This document shows positions 1-9,610 of a stretch of 64,000 bases of DNA, piece by piece. Both the position numbers and the translations under genes were made by a program. How positions within the stretch are numbered: position 1 is the stretch's first letter; every line of letters starts with the position of its first letter. Location of the stretch: positions 1 through 64,000 of the forward strand of contig DAIMYQ010000005.1 in NCBI GenBank assembly GCA_036734385.1. The letters run 5' to 3'. The notes under the pieces are model-generated. The model saw only the letters and a program-made list of their open reading frames with translations, had not been told where the DNA came from and searched no databases. The DNA comes from JAAYPI01 sp036734385. GTDB taxonomy: Bacteria > Bacteroidota > Bacteroidia > Bacteroidales > Paludibacteraceae.

Positions 1-28
1 TTTATCAATAAGTTGCGTTTTAACTTTG

Positions 29-102
29 CGGTATGGACGGGACTCGAACCCGCGACCCCCTGCGTGACAGGCAGGTATTCTAACCAGCTGAACTACCACA
101 CC
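29..102 (-). tRNA. tRNA-Asp (anticodon GTC)
   Basis: The reverse strand folds into a complete 74-nt cloverleaf. The acceptor stem GGTGTGG pairs with CCATACC (one G-T wobble) and the discriminator base is G. The anticodon loop CTGTCAC gives anticodon GTC at 66-68, so it decodes Asp. The T-arm GCGGGTTCGAGTCCCGT is canonical. No CCA is encoded. Confidence 0.96.
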
Positions 103-206
103 ATCGTGTCGCTTTTGGTTTCCCAAATGCTCTGCAAAGGTATGCGATTTTTTATAATTTACAATAGCTTCTGACGTTTTTTTACTCGAAAAGGAGCATT
201 TTTTCT

Positions 207-824
207 TTATCCTACAACGACTACAAAATCGTCTTCCACGAAATAATGCAATAAATATTTGTTTTTCAGCGAAGTAAAAAATTCTTGCAAATAAAACCGA
301 CCGCATTGTTGTACCTCTATTTTCTCCATAAAAAAGTGTTTGGCAAAATCTAAACCCTCCTCTCCTAACTTCTTATAAGCGGTTTCTTTGGCACACCACG
401 CAACAAGAAAATACAAATTGCTATTGCCGGCATATTCTATTTCCGTTGGACTCAGAAAACGTTCCACCACACGATTAACCCTGTCGCTTCTATATTCCAC
501 GTCTATGCCTGTTTCTCCCTCGGTACTGATACAGACAGCGGCAAACTTCTTGGTGTGCGAGAAACTGATAAAAAATGAGTTATCTGCCAAAAAGGGTTTT
601 CCGGATGGAGCATAATCCACACCCTTGTGCTCTCCCAAAATATTATACAGTAATACCCTAACTGCCAGCCACTCTTTTTGCCTATGCTCTTTGCCTAATG
701 AATACACATGAGCATACTCTTCCTTATTTTCAAGTAAAGAAAGTAATTCAGGCACCGTTTCATCTATTTGCCAAACGGCAAAAGAAGTAGTGGTATTTAT
801 ATTTTTTTGATAGAATAAAGGCAA
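207..824 (-). CDS. 4'-phosphopantetheinyl transferase (Sfp type)
   Basis: This 205-residue protein should transfer the 4'-phosphopantetheine arm of CoA to a serine of an acyl or peptidyl carrier protein. The superfamily signatures are all visible: SFSHT at residues 87-91, the Mg-binding GIDVE at 106-110, and WCAKETAYK at 143-151, whose Glu is a metal ligand. The length fits the Sfp group rather than the shorter AcpS. It follows gldD by 12 nt on the same strand, so gldE-gldD-PPTase is probably one operon. The specific carrier protein cannot be read from the sequence. Confidence 0.9.
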   Translation of the reverse strand: MPLFYQKNINTTTSFAVWQIDETVPELLSLLENKEEYAHVYSLGKEHRQKEWLAVRVLLYNILGEHKGVDYAPSGKPFLADNSFFISFSHTKKFAAVCISTEGETGIDVEYRSDRVNRVVERFLSPTEIEYAGNSNLYFLVAWCAKETAYKKLGEEGLDFAKHFFMEKIEVQQCGRFYLQEFFTSLKNKYLLHYFVEDDFVVVVG

Positions 825-836
825 GTTTTTTTGTGT

Positions 837-1400
837 TTATTTCCACTTCATTGTTTCCATAATACGTACAATATCTTCTTTGATGTACGAAACCACAGGG
901 GCAATAGAATCTTTGTTTGGTCGATTATTAAAATACAAAGCTCCTCTGAAAAAATGTTTAGTGCTATCAGTAAGTATAAATTGCACAGAAGACGCGGTAT
1001 TTCCCTTTATTTCATACAAAATTCCGTACATATTAAGGTTTTTATTTTCAAATGGTTGCTGAGTTATTGCATCGGCTTTGATAGCATGCTTATACACAAA
1101 AGCACGGGAATCTTCCGAAATTTCGTAAAAATTATTGTGTATAGCTTTGTAACTGCAATAAATTTTGGCATTATACTCCGGATACACAATGTCTATCCAA
1201 TAATCTCCCCCTTTGTGAGGAACAATCCTAGCTATATTTTCGGGATATTCAAATTGATAAGGAGCCTGAGTTTGACTTACAGCATATTCTTTTTTCTTTA
1301 ATTCAATTCTAAAATAACCCCTCGGACGAGGTGTATAATCAGTACACCCTTCCAAAAAAACGAGCAATACAAAAAGTAAAGTAATTTGATTTTTATTCAT
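837..1400 (-). CDS. gldD: gliding motility / T9SS-associated lipoprotein GldD
   Basis: This 187-residue lipoprotein has a hydrophobic signal ending in a lipobox (FLEGC, lipidated Cys19), followed by the GldD-typical RPRGYFRI near residue 27 and the aromatic segment with YWIDIVYPEYNAKIY. GldD is needed for gliding and associated with type IX secretion in Flavobacterium; in non-gliding Bacteroidales it is retained. Its start overlaps the end of gldE by 8 nt, which implies translational coupling. This agrees with the T9SS-type sorting tails on secreted proteins elsewhere in the window. Confidence 0.9.
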   Translation of the reverse strand: MNKNQITLLFVLLVFLEGCTDYTPRPRGYFRIELKKKEYAVSQTQAPYQFEYPENIARIVPHKGGDYWIDIVYPEYNAKIYCSYKAIHNNFYEISEDSRAFVYKHAIKADAITQQPFENKNLNMYGILYEIKGNTASSVQFILTDSTKHFFRGALYFNNRPNKDSIAPVVSYIKEDIVRIMETMKWK

Positions 1401-2730
1401 CTTGAGCGTCTTCTTTTTTAATGGTAAGTTTTATGGTTTTAATTCGACGCTTATCTGCCGAAATAATTTCAAATACATAACGGTTATAGGTAAGAACTTC
1501 TCCATTTTGTGGTATTTCTCCTTTTATTTCTAAAATTAATCCCGCCAAGGTATCAGCCTCTCCTATTATTTTTTCAAAATCTTTCTCTTCAATAGCCTCA
1601 ATTTTAAAGAAATCGTGCAACAAAATCTTAGCTTCGAAAATAAATACACTTTCTTCTATTTGAATACACATTCTTTCAGGGTCGTCATCGTACTCATCGC
1701 TAATATCCCCCACTATTTCTTCCAAAATATCTTCAAGTGTTACAATTCCTGCTGTTCCGCCAAATTCATCCACTACAATGGCTAAGTGGTTTTTGTTCTT
1801 TTGGAACTCTTCCAATAAAACATTAATACGTTTATTTTTAGGAACAAAATACGCTGCACGCACCAGCGTTTGCCAACGAAAATTATTACCTTTCTTCAGG
1901 TGCGGTAATAAATCCTTAATAAACAAAATTCCTTTGATGTTATCTATCGTTTCAGAATATACAGGTAAACGCGAATATTCCGTTTCGTTAATTAAATCAA
2001 TGACATCAAAAAAGCTGGTGGTAATATCTATGCCGACAACATCGACACGGGGAACAATGATTTTTTCTGCGTCAATATCGCTAAATTTGATAATTCCCTC
2101 CAAAATATCCTTATCCTCTTTTATTTCGGAGGAAGTCAGATTAAATACCTGAGACAAGTCATTTTTGGATATGTTATGAGATGAATGCTTCTTTTCAAAA
2201 AGTTTGGCTTTGTTGGTAGGTTTGACAAAAAGCCAAGTAAACGGGTAAAACAATTTTCTCAAGCAATTCGTCAAAGGAGCTGTTTTACGAGCCACTTTTA
2301 ATGGATTTTTTGAGGCATACATTTTGGGTATATATTGTCCGAAAAGTAATAAAAGAAAAGTTACCGAAGCCATTGTTACAAAAAGACCAAACCAAATTTG
2401 TTTTGAAAAATCGAACAAAGAAAAAACGAGGTAGGTGGAAAGAATGACGATAGCAATATTCACTATATTTTCAGCTATAAGGAAAGTTGCCAGCAAGTTA
2501 TCGGGTGACGATTTGAGCTGCTGAACAAGTCCATCCCTTTTTGAATCACTATTGTTCAACTCATCAACTTCTCTGGTCGTAAAACCAAAAAAGGAAACCT
2601 CAGAAGCCGAAATAAAAGCCGAAAATAAAAACAAAATCACTAGCGTGAGAACAGAAATAATGATGCCGTAAGGAATCGTCAAAGAATCAAATTGTCCTAC
2701 ACAAAAAATAAAAGAATCCAACGTATTCAA
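1393..2730 (-). CDS. gldE: GldE, CNNM/CorC-type membrane protein
   Basis: This 445-residue inner-membrane protein has an N-terminal CNNM (DUF21) domain of about four helices (residues 20-190), a pair of CBS domains (about 205-335, with the VPRVDVVGID and VDEFGGTAGIVTLEDILEE segments) and a C-terminal CorC/HlyC domain (about 350-435). That architecture matches both Mg/Co efflux-type proteins and GldE; the overlap with gldD decides for GldE. In many relatives gldE is preceded by mutY and ssb, but here the upstream gene is the divergent pheT. Its biochemical role is not established. Confidence 0.88.
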   Translation of the reverse strand: MNTLDSFIFCVGQFDSLTIPYGIIISVLTLVILFLFSAFISASEVSFFGFTTREVDELNNSDSKRDGLVQQLKSSPDNLLATFLIAENIVNIAIVILSTYLVFSLFDFSKQIWFGLFVTMASVTFLLLLFGQYIPKMYASKNPLKVARKTAPLTNCLRKLFYPFTWLFVKPTNKAKLFEKKHSSHNISKNDLSQVFNLTSSEIKEDKDILEGIIKFSDIDAEKIIVPRVDVVGIDITTSFFDVIDLINETEYSRLPVYSETIDNIKGILFIKDLLPHLKKGNNFRWQTLVRAAYFVPKNKRINVLLEEFQKNKNHLAIVVDEFGGTAGIVTLEDILEEIVGDISDEYDDDPERMCIQIEESVFIFEAKILLHDFFKIEAIEEKDFEKIIGEADTLAGLILEIKGEIPQNGEVLTYNRYVFEIISADKRRIKTIKLTIKKEDAQDE

Positions 2731-2782
2731 CTGTTTGTAAATTAGTTACTCAATAAAATGGGGAAACTGCAAAAGTCTCTGA

Positions 2783-2790
2783 CAAAGGTA
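2783..2790 (-). promoter_or_regulatory. -7 element of the gldE promoter
   Basis: TACCTTTG on the minus strand is an exact match to the Bacteroidota -7 consensus TAnnTTTG, 52 nt upstream of the gldE start. No TTTG at the ideal -33 spacing is present. Confidence 0.5.
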
Positions 2791-2932
2791 CAAACTTTTA
2801 CTTTCAAAAAAGGAATATTTACCTAGCTTTCTGCAAAGACAAACAAAAATAGAAAAGAATTTTGTATCAAAAGACGAAAGAACTGATTTTCATTTTTTAA
2901 TCGAATTCCTTTCAGTAATAAAGTATGTTTGC

Positions 2933-2940
2933 TAAATTTG
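2933..2940 (+). promoter_or_regulatory. -7 element of the pheT promoter
   Basis: TAAATTTG matches the TAnnTTTG consensus, 24 nt before the pheT ATG. It lies inside the upstream-extended reading frame that begins at 2929, which argues that the gene starts at 2965 and not at 2929. Confidence 0.55.
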
Positions 2941-2964
2941 CGTCCTAATTTAAAAGGAAGAGCG

Positions 2965-5430
2965 ATGAATATTTCGTACAATTGGCTAAAACAATACATC
3001 AATATTGATATTGCACCTGAAGAAGTTTCAAAAAAGTTGACTTCTCTTGGCTTGGAAGTTGGATCGGTAGAAACTGTGGAAACTATAAAGGGTAACCTAG
3101 AAGGTTTGGTGGTAGCAGAGGTATTGGAATGTGAGAAGCATCCTGATGCCGACCGTTTACACATTACAAAAGTGGATATAGGTAACGAAGAAAGTCCTTT
3201 GCAAATTGTGTGCGGTGCACCTAATTGTCGTAAAGGCTTAAAAGTGGTATTAGCCACGATTGGCACAAAACTATATTCGGGAGATGAAGTTTTTACCATT
3301 AAACGCTCAAAAATTCGTGGAGTGGAATCCATGGGGATGCTGTGTGCTGAAGACGAAATTGGTGTTGGAAACAGCCATGACGGAATCATTGAACTCCCCC
3401 TTGAAACAAAAACAGGAACTTTAATCAAAGACATATATCATATTGAAAATGAGACTGTTTTTGAAGTAGATATTACTCCAAACAGAATAGATGCCGCTTC
3501 TCATTTTGGTGTAGCACGCGACTTATCCGCCGTACTTTCTTTGACAGACAAAAACATTCAATTAACCAAACCCTCAGTTGAAAATTTTAAAGTGGACAAT
3601 ACCGACTATGTTGTTAATGTAACGGTAGATAATACAGAAAAATGCCCACGTTATTGTGGTATTACCCTGAACAACATTACAGTAAAAGAATCTCCGGAAT
3701 GGTTAAAAAAACACCTTACAAGCATCGGCTTACGCCCTATCAACAATGTAGTTGATGTGACAAATTTCATTTTACATGAAATGGGACAACCTTTGCATGC
3801 TTTTGATGGTGATAAAATAGAAGGGAATCAAATACATGTGAAAACACTTCCTGAAAAAACCAAATTTACGACATTGGATGGTGTAGAAAGAACTATTTCT
3901 GCTGAAGACTTGATGATTTGTAACGCTAATGAAGGTATGTGTATGGCTGGTGTTTTTGGAGGTTTGGACTCCGGTGTAACGGAAAAAACGACCAAAGTAT
4001 TTATCGAAAGTGCTTATTTTAATCCTGTTAGCATACGGAAAACAGCTCGCCGTCATGGATTAAATACCGATTCTTCTTTTCGATTTGAAAGAGGTATTGA
4101 TCCTAACAACACTATTTATTCATTAAAAAGGGCTGCTTTACTCATTAAAGAAGTAGCCGGAGGCGAAATATCATCAAACATCATTGATATTTATCCGAAC
4201 AAAATAGAGGATTTCAAAGTAACTGTTTCCTATGAAAAAATTTATAACCTAATTGGCAAAGAGATTGAAAAAGAAACAATTAAAGCTATTTTGAAAGGAT
4301 TGGAAATCACCATTGAAAAAGAAGAAAACAATGTCTTATATCTTTCTGTTCCTGCTTACCGTGTTGACGTTCAAAGAGATGTAGACGTCATTGAGGATAT
4401 TCTTCGTGTATACGGTTATAACAATATTATACCGACCAGTAGCTTAAAATCTGCTATTACCTACTCAAAACAACCGAACAGTAACAAATTACAAAACCTT
4501 ATAGCTGAGCAGCTTACCGGCAGTGGATTTTATGAAATAATCAACAATTCACTCACTAAGATATCTTATTACACGCCATTAACAAAATATTCTTTGGATA
4601 AAGGAGTAAAATTGATGAATCCATTAAGTTCGGATTTAGGAGTAATGAGACAAACGTTGCTTTTTGGCGGATTGGAAAGTATTGCTTACAATCGGAATAG
4701 AAAAAATGCCAATCTTAAATTTTACGAATTCGGTAATTGCTATCACTTCAATAGTGGCAACAAGAACCCGGAAAAAATACTAGGTGCCTATTCGGAAGAA
4801 TTTCATTTAGGACTCTGGATTACAGGCAACAAAAGCAAACAAAGTTGGATTGAAGGCGAAAGAAAAACTTCTTTTTTCGACTTAAAAGCATATGTGGAGA
4901 ATATTTTGACTCGGTTAGGCGTACCAAATTATAATTTGGAAACCATTGACCTCGAAGATGAATTATTTGATAGTGCTCTTAAAATACAAACAAGATCGAA
5001 GGAAACGGTTGTTGTATTGGGGCTTGTTTCACAAAAACAACTTAAACAATTTGATATTGACACAGAGGTGTTTTTTGCCGATTTCAAATGGGAAACAATG
5101 TTGAAACTCCTTAACAAACAGAAAGTCAATTACAAAGAAATATCTAAATTTCAAGGAGTAAAAAGAGACTTAGCGTTGCTTTTGGATAAGGAAACTCGTT
5201 TTGATGAAATAGAACGTTTGGCTTTTGCAACCGAAAAAAAATTGCTAAAAGAAGTGTCTTTATTCGACGTTTACGAAGGAAAAAACATAGAACAAGGGAA
5301 AAAATCTTATGCCGTTAGTTTTATTATTCAGGATGAAAATAAAACACTGGAAGAGTCTCAAATAGAGAATATTATGCAGAAGCTAATCCATACTTTCGAA
5401 GAAAAATTAGGAGCTAAAATAAGACAATAA
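2965..5430 (+). CDS. pheT: phenylalanine-tRNA ligase beta subunit
   Basis: This 821-residue protein is the beta chain of the alpha2-beta2 PheRS that charges tRNA-Phe. It contains an N-terminal tRNA-binding (EMAP/OB) domain at about 40-150, the B3/4 editing domain at about 210-370, the B5 domain, the catalytic-like core and a C-terminal FDX-anticodon-binding domain over the last 95 residues. The ATG at 2965 is chosen because AAGGAAGAG precedes it, MNISYNWL is the family's standard start, and the promoter lies just upstream. pheS is not in the window. The YebC-family gene follows after 23 nt. Confidence 0.97.
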   Translation: MNISYNWLKQYINIDIAPEEVSKKLTSLGLEVGSVETVETIKGNLEGLVVAEVLECEKHPDADRLHITKVDIGNEESPLQIVCGAPNCRKGLKVVLATIGTKLYSGDEVFTIKRSKIRGVESMGMLCAEDEIGVGNSHDGIIELPLETKTGTLIKDIYHIENETVFEVDITPNRIDAASHFGVARDLSAVLSLTDKNIQLTKPSVENFKVDNTDYVVNVTVDNTEKCPRYCGITLNNITVKESPEWLKKHLTSIGLRPINNVVDVTNFILHEMGQPLHAFDGDKIEGNQIHVKTLPEKTKFTTLDGVERTISAEDLMICNANEGMCMAGVFGGLDSGVTEKTTKVFIESAYFNPVSIRKTARRHGLNTDSSFRFERGIDPNNTIYSLKRAALLIKEVAGGEISSNIIDIYPNKIEDFKVTVSYEKIYNLIGKEIEKETIKAILKGLEITIEKEENNVLYLSVPAYRVDVQRDVDVIEDILRVYGYNNIIPTSSLKSAITYSKQPNSNKLQNLIAEQLTGSGFYEIINNSLTKISYYTPLTKYSLDKGVKLMNPLSSDLGVMRQTLLFGGLESIAYNRNRKNANLKFYEFGNCYHFNSGNKNPEKILGAYSEEFHLGLWITGNKSKQSWIEGERKTSFFDLKAYVENILTRLGVPNYNLETIDLEDELFDSALKIQTRSKETVVVLGLVSQKQLKQFDIDTEVFFADFKWETMLKLLNKQKVNYKEISKFQGVKRDLALLLDKETRFDEIERLAFATEKKLLKEVSLFDVYEGKNIEQGKKSYAVSFIIQDENKTLEESQIENIMQKLIHTFEEKLGAKIRQ

Positions 5431-5453
5431 CATTTTAATAACACTATATCTTT

Positions 5454-6170
5454 ATGGGAAGAGCATTTGAATACAGAAAAGCAACCAAATTGAAACGCTG
5501 GGGCAATATGGCTCGCGTTTTCACAAAATTAGGAAAACAAATTACTATTGCAGTAAAAGAAGGCGGACCTGATCCGGATTCAAACGCTCGTTTACGTGTT
5601 CTTATTCAACAGGCAAAAAAAGAAAATATGCCCAAAGAAAATGTAGATAGAGCTATCAAAAAAGCCAGTTCGAAAGATGAAGGCGATTACAAAGAAATGA
5701 TATACGAAGGATACGGACCTAACGGTATTGCTATAGTCGTAGAAACCGCCACTGATAACCCAACGAGAACAGTTGCGAACATACGTAGTTACTTTACAAG
5801 GAATGGTGGTTCGCTTGGAACGACAGGTTCTTTACAATTTTTATTCGACCATAAATGTGTGTTTAGAATTGCACCCAAAGAAGGCGTTTCTTTAGATGAT
5901 TTGGAACTCGAATTGATTGACTTTGGAGTAGATGAAGTATTGGAAGACGAAGAAAACAACGTTGTTCTTTATGGTGAATTTCAATCCTACTCTGCCATTC
6001 AAAAATACCTCGAAGAAAACGGATTTGAAATTCAAAGTGCTGAATTCGAAAGAATCCCAAATGATTTGAAAACCTTGACGGAAGAACAAAAAGCTCAAGT
6101 AAACAAATTAATCGACAAAATAGAAGAAGACGAAGATGTTCAAAATGTTTATCATAACATGGATGAATAG
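5454..6170 (+). CDS. YebC/PmpR family protein
   Basis: This 238-residue protein has the full YebC/PmpR architecture: an N-terminal basic helical domain (MGRAFEYRKATKLKRWGNMA), the signature PDPDSNARLRVLIQQAK, and the two alpha/beta domains that follow. Family members were described as DNA-binding regulators; more recent work links some of them to relief of ribosome stalling at proline-rich stretches. The sequence does not decide between these roles. It is the last gene of the pheT transcription unit, closed by a strong terminator. Confidence 0.93.
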   Translation: MGRAFEYRKATKLKRWGNMARVFTKLGKQITIAVKEGGPDPDSNARLRVLIQQAKKENMPKENVDRAIKKASSKDEGDYKEMIYEGYGPNGIAIVVETATDNPTRTVANIRSYFTRNGGSLGTTGSLQFLFDHKCVFRIAPKEGVSLDDLELELIDFGVDEVLEDEENNVVLYGEFQSYSAIQKYLEENGFEIQSAEFERIPNDLKTLTEEQKAQVNKLIDKIEEDEDVQNVYHNMDE

Positions 6171-6190
6171 TCTATTCTTAAAAACATTTA

Positions 6191-6230
6191 AATCCCAATA
6201 CCCCTCATACGTATTGGGATTTTTTATTTT
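6191..6230 (+). terminator. rho-independent terminator after the YebC gene
   Basis: An 11-bp perfect stem (AATCCCAATAC with GTATTGGGATT) has a 9-nt loop and is followed by a T-rich tail at 6222-6230. Confidence 0.9.
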
Positions 6231-6314
6231 AAATAAGATTTTGATTTTCAACACCTTTCACCTCGTCGTTCATAAGTATCCCTACTTTTTATTTTATTAT
6301 ATACAAAATTTCCA

Positions 6315-6322
6315 TACATTTG
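6315..6322 (+). promoter_or_regulatory. -7 element for the cobalamin riboswitch transcript
   Basis: TACATTTG matches TAnnTTTG and lies just before the first riboswitch bases, so transcription would start near 6329. Confidence 0.6.
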
Positions 6323-6326
6323 CACC

Positions 6327-6540
6327 TGCATTGGTTCACGTTACCTCATTCAAGAGGCTGTGATTAAAAGGGAATCAGGTGTAAACCCTGAACAGTCCCG
6401 CTGCTGTAAGCTCTTTTCAACGTGTTGGATAATACTTTTGCCACTGAGATGTTGGGTAAAATCTGCAAAATGCAGATTGCTACTAACAAATTTTTCGGGA
6501 AGGCGTTCAATACGGGAGCAAGTCAGAAGACCTGCCTTTG
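6327..6540 (+). ncRNA. cobalamin (adenosylcobalamin-class) riboswitch
   Basis: The conserved core of the cobalamin aptamer is readable in order. The first helix region has TGGTTCACGTTA. The GGGAATCAGGTGTAAA-CCCTGAACAGTCCCGCTGCTGTAAG box lies at 6370-6410. GCCACTG is at 6440-6446, CGGGAAGGCG at 6496-6505, and the closing GAGCAAGTCAGAAGACCTGCC box at 6516-6536. It lies directly upstream of the TonB receptor gene, so cobalamin should repress the uptake locus. A small hairpin (GTTCT 6562-6566 with AGAAC 6574-6578) holds the GAGGAAAG ribosome-binding-like sequence in its loop, which suggests control of translation initiation. Confidence 0.96.
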
Positions 6541-6588
6541 CGTTAAAAACTAAAAAACACGGTTCTCGAGGAAAGAACTTGGTGGGTA

Positions 6589-8609
6589 ATGCATCAGTAC
6601 ACATTCAAACAACAAACTTTTGTACGTATCATTATTTTATTGCTGTTTTTTGCAGCAACGATACGGACGGCTTATTCAACAGAACAAGCCTCTACTGACA
6701 CATCTAAAATTCACTACCTCAACGAAGTTGAAATTGTCCGTCAAAAACCTACTAAAGAAGTTATTGCGGCACAGAAATTAGCCGGAAATGAAATTGAAAA
6801 ATTGAGTTGTCAATCGGTAGCTGATGCCATTCGATACTTTTCGGGAGTGCAAATTAAAGATTTTGGTGGCATTGGTGGACTGAAAACCATTGATATACGC
6901 AGTATGGGAACTAACCAAATGGGTGTATTTTATGATGGAATTCAACTGGGCAATGCCCAAAACGGGCAAGTAGATTTAGGTCGTTTTTCGCTTGATAATA
7001 TGGAATCTATCAATCTTTACAACGGACAAAAAAGTTCTATATTACAATCGGCAAAAGATTATGGCTCTGCCGGAAGTATTTACTTGGAGACAAAAAAACC
7101 CGATTTTCCTGATCAAGAAAAATATAATCTGTCAGCAACATTCAAAACAGGTTCTTTCGGATTAATAAACCCATCCATTTTATTTCAGCACCAGCTGAAC
7201 AAGAATATAAACACATCATTAAGTGCTGAATACACTGATGCAAATGGAAAATATAAATTTAGACACCGCAAGGTAAACGCTGATGGAACAACAGCTTATG
7301 ACACAGTTGCGATTCGGGAAAATGCAGATATTGAAGCGTTAAGAACAGAAGCTGCAATATTCGGAAACATCCGGAATGGTGAATGGAAAGCTATGTTGTA
7401 TAATTATGCCTCAGAAAGAGGTTTACCAGGCTATGTGGCACGTAATTTATACGAACATGAACAACGCCAATGGGACAACAATTTTTTCTTGCAGACATCG
7501 GTAAAAAAGGAAATCGGTCGTTATTCGTTTTTAGCAAATGGTAAATATGCCAATGATTATACCCACTATTTAAATGCCGACACTACCTTGCAATACGTTA
7601 ATAACCATTACCACCAACAGGAAATTTACGTTTCAGCTGCCAATGCATACTCTATTTTCAGTTGGTGGGAAATGGCTCTTTCGGGAGATTTTCAATGGAA
7701 TACCCTTGACGCTGATTTAAATGATTTTGCCTATCCATCACGTTATACCGAGTTAGTTGCTCTAGCTTCCAATTTCAAATTTCCGCATTTAAAAATACAA
7801 TCGAGTACTTTGGGCAGTTTCATCCAAGAAGAAACTCAACAAGGACAAGCTTCGAATCCAACAAATATTATAACTCCTGCAATTATTATTTCTGTGCGAC
7901 CTTGGCTGAATTATCCATTTGACATTCAGGCTTTTTACAAAAAAATATTCCGAATGCCTACCTTTAACGATTTATATTATACGGTAATTGGAAACTCTTT
8001 GCTAAAACCGGAATATGTTACCCAATACAATATCGGAATTTCTCACTTGTGTTATAGACCGAAAAATATTTTGAGATCGCTCGATGTACAAATCAACACT
8101 TATTTTAACAAAGTAAAAGATAAAATTATAGCTGTTCCAACCGCTAACCCTTTCCGTTGGCAAATGACAAATCTAGGTATTGTCCAAATTATTGGAACCG
8201 ATGTTTCGGTCAAAAGTGCGTTTGTTTTGAGTAAAACCTGGCAAGCTTCTTTGAGACTTTGTTATACTTTTCAAAAAGCACAAGATTTTACAGACCCTTC
8301 GGAGGATTATTATGGTGACCAAATACCCTATATTCCTGTACACAGCGGATCTGCTATTGCTAATGCTTCATATAAGACGTGGAACTTCAATTACAGTTTT
8401 ATTTATACAGGTGAACGTTATAATGCAAGTGCTAATATTTCAGAAAATTACGTTCAACCATGGTACACACATGATGTATCCTTATCGAAAGATTTTGTTT
8501 GGCAAAAAATAAAGTTTACCGCCTCGACAGAAGTAAACAACTTACTGAATCAGCAATATGATGTAGTACTTAATTACCCAATGCCGGGAAGAAATTTTAA
8601 ACTGATATT
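6589..8609 (+). CDS. btuB: BtuB-like TonB-dependent cobalamin receptor (3' end in gap)
   Basis: This is an outer-membrane receptor with a signal peptide (about residues 1-29), a short TonB-box region (YLNEVEIVRQ), a plug domain (about 50-170, with VADAIRYFSGVQIKDFGGIGG and DIRSMG) and a 22-strand-type barrel. The last readable residues, PMPGRNFKLI, are the usual penultimate part of such receptors, so only a few residues should be lost in the N run starting at 8610. Substrate assignment rests on the riboswitch upstream and the BtuG-like gene downstream. The apparent in-frame fusion to the next protein is a gap artefact. Confidence 0.92.
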
Positions 8610-8709
8610 NNNNNNNNNNNNNNNNNNNNNNNNNNNNNNNNNNNNNNNNNNNNNNNNNNNNNNNNNNNNNNNNNNNNNNNNNNNNNNNNNNNNNNNNNNN
8701 NNNNNNNNN
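8610..8709. other. assembly gap (100 N)
   Basis: This is a run of exactly 100 N, the usual placeholder for an unknown length. It hides the 3' end of the receptor gene and the start, including any lipobox, of the beta-propeller gene. Confidence 0.98.
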
Positions 8710-9591
8710 GGAGATGTCGGCAATGATTTGGCCATATACGGCAATAAATTATATGCAGTTATCAATTGTTCCAATTTTGTTGAAGTTATGGATGCCAAAA
8801 CAGCCAAGCATATAGGCTCTATCGAAATTCCGAATTGTCGTTACATAACTTTTTATAATGGGAAAGCATATGTTAGTTCATATGCAGGACCAGTACAAGT
8901 AGGATCAAATAATGATCAAATAGGATATGTTGCTGAAATAGATACAGCCACATTACAAATAACCCGCACTGTAACAGTCGGTTATCAACCAGAAGAAATA
9001 GCAGTCGTAAATAAAAAATTGTATGTTGCCAATTCAGGAGGATACCGTGTACCTAATTACGACAGTACCATCTCTGTTATTGACCTAAGTACTTTTACCG
9101 AAATTAAGAAAATTGATGTTGCTATCAATTTGCATCGATTGAAGGCTGATAAATACGGAGATTTGTATGTAACAAGCCGAGGTGATTATTATGATGTACC
9201 ATCCAACTTGTACGTAATTGATACAGAAAATGACTGTATAAAAAAAAATCTTAATATAGCAGCCAGTAATATAGCTATAGCAGGAGACTCCGCCTATATT
9301 TATAGTACAGCATGGAGTTCTATATCAAATAAAAATGTTGTTTCATTTGGGATTATAAATGTGAAAACAGAAGAAATTATTACTCGAAATTTCATTAGCG
9401 ATGGAACCGATGCGGAGATAGAAGTTCCATACGGAATAGCAGTTAATCCTATCACCAAGGAAATTTTCGTAACAGATGCAAAAAGTTATGTCATTCCGGG
9501 AACTCTATTTTGTTTTAATTCTAATGGCACACTAAAATGGTCTGTGACTACTGGTGATGTACCTGCTCAATTTGCTTTCTTATGGAAATAA
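8710..9591 (+). CDS. BtuG-like surface beta-propeller, 5' end missing
   Basis: The readable 293 residues form YncE/DUF5074-type repeats: GDVGNDLAIYGNKLYAV, then blades with IGYVAEIDTATLQITRTV, STISVIDLSTFTEIKKI and LYVIDTENDCI. The last blade ends near FAFLWK without a sorting domain. In Bacteroides, BtuG proteins of this type are surface lipoproteins that bind cobalamin extremely tightly and cap BtuB; the position just after a riboswitch-controlled receptor gene supports that role here. The N-terminus, where a lipoprotein signal would be, lies in the gap. Confidence 0.82.
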   Translation, partial: GDVGNDLAIYGNKLYAVINCSNFVEVMDAKTAKHIGSIEIPNCRYITFYNGKAYVSSYAGPVQVGSNNDQIGYVAEIDTATLQITRTVTVGYQPEEIAVVNKKLYVANSGGYRVPNYDSTISVIDLSTFTEIKKIDVAINLHRLKADKYGDLYVTSRGDYYDVPSNLYVIDTENDCIKKNLNIAASNIAIAGDSAYIYSTAWSSISNKNVVSFGIINVKTEEIITRNFISDGTDAEIEVPYGIAVNPITKEIFVTDAKSYVIPGTLFCFNSNGTLKWSVTTGDVPAQFAFLWK

Positions 9592-9610
9592 ACAGTGTAA
9601 TAAACGAATC

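Noticed and set aside
831..1301. 156-residue plus-strand frame
   Set aside because: It is antisense to gldD, which has clear lipobox and family motifs.
2823..3434. 203-residue minus-strand frame opposite the start of pheT
   Set aside because: It is the shadow of the well-supported pheT coding sequence; composition is not protein-like and no homology is recognisable.
6360..6698. 112-residue plus-strand reading frame over the riboswitch
   Set aside because: It covers the aptamer core and overlaps the receptor start in another frame; it has no protein-like features.
6589..9591. A single 1000-residue receptor-propeller fusion protein
   Set aside because: The two parts are joined only through 100 N. 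The left part ends at a normal receptor C-terminus and the right part is a separate propeller family.
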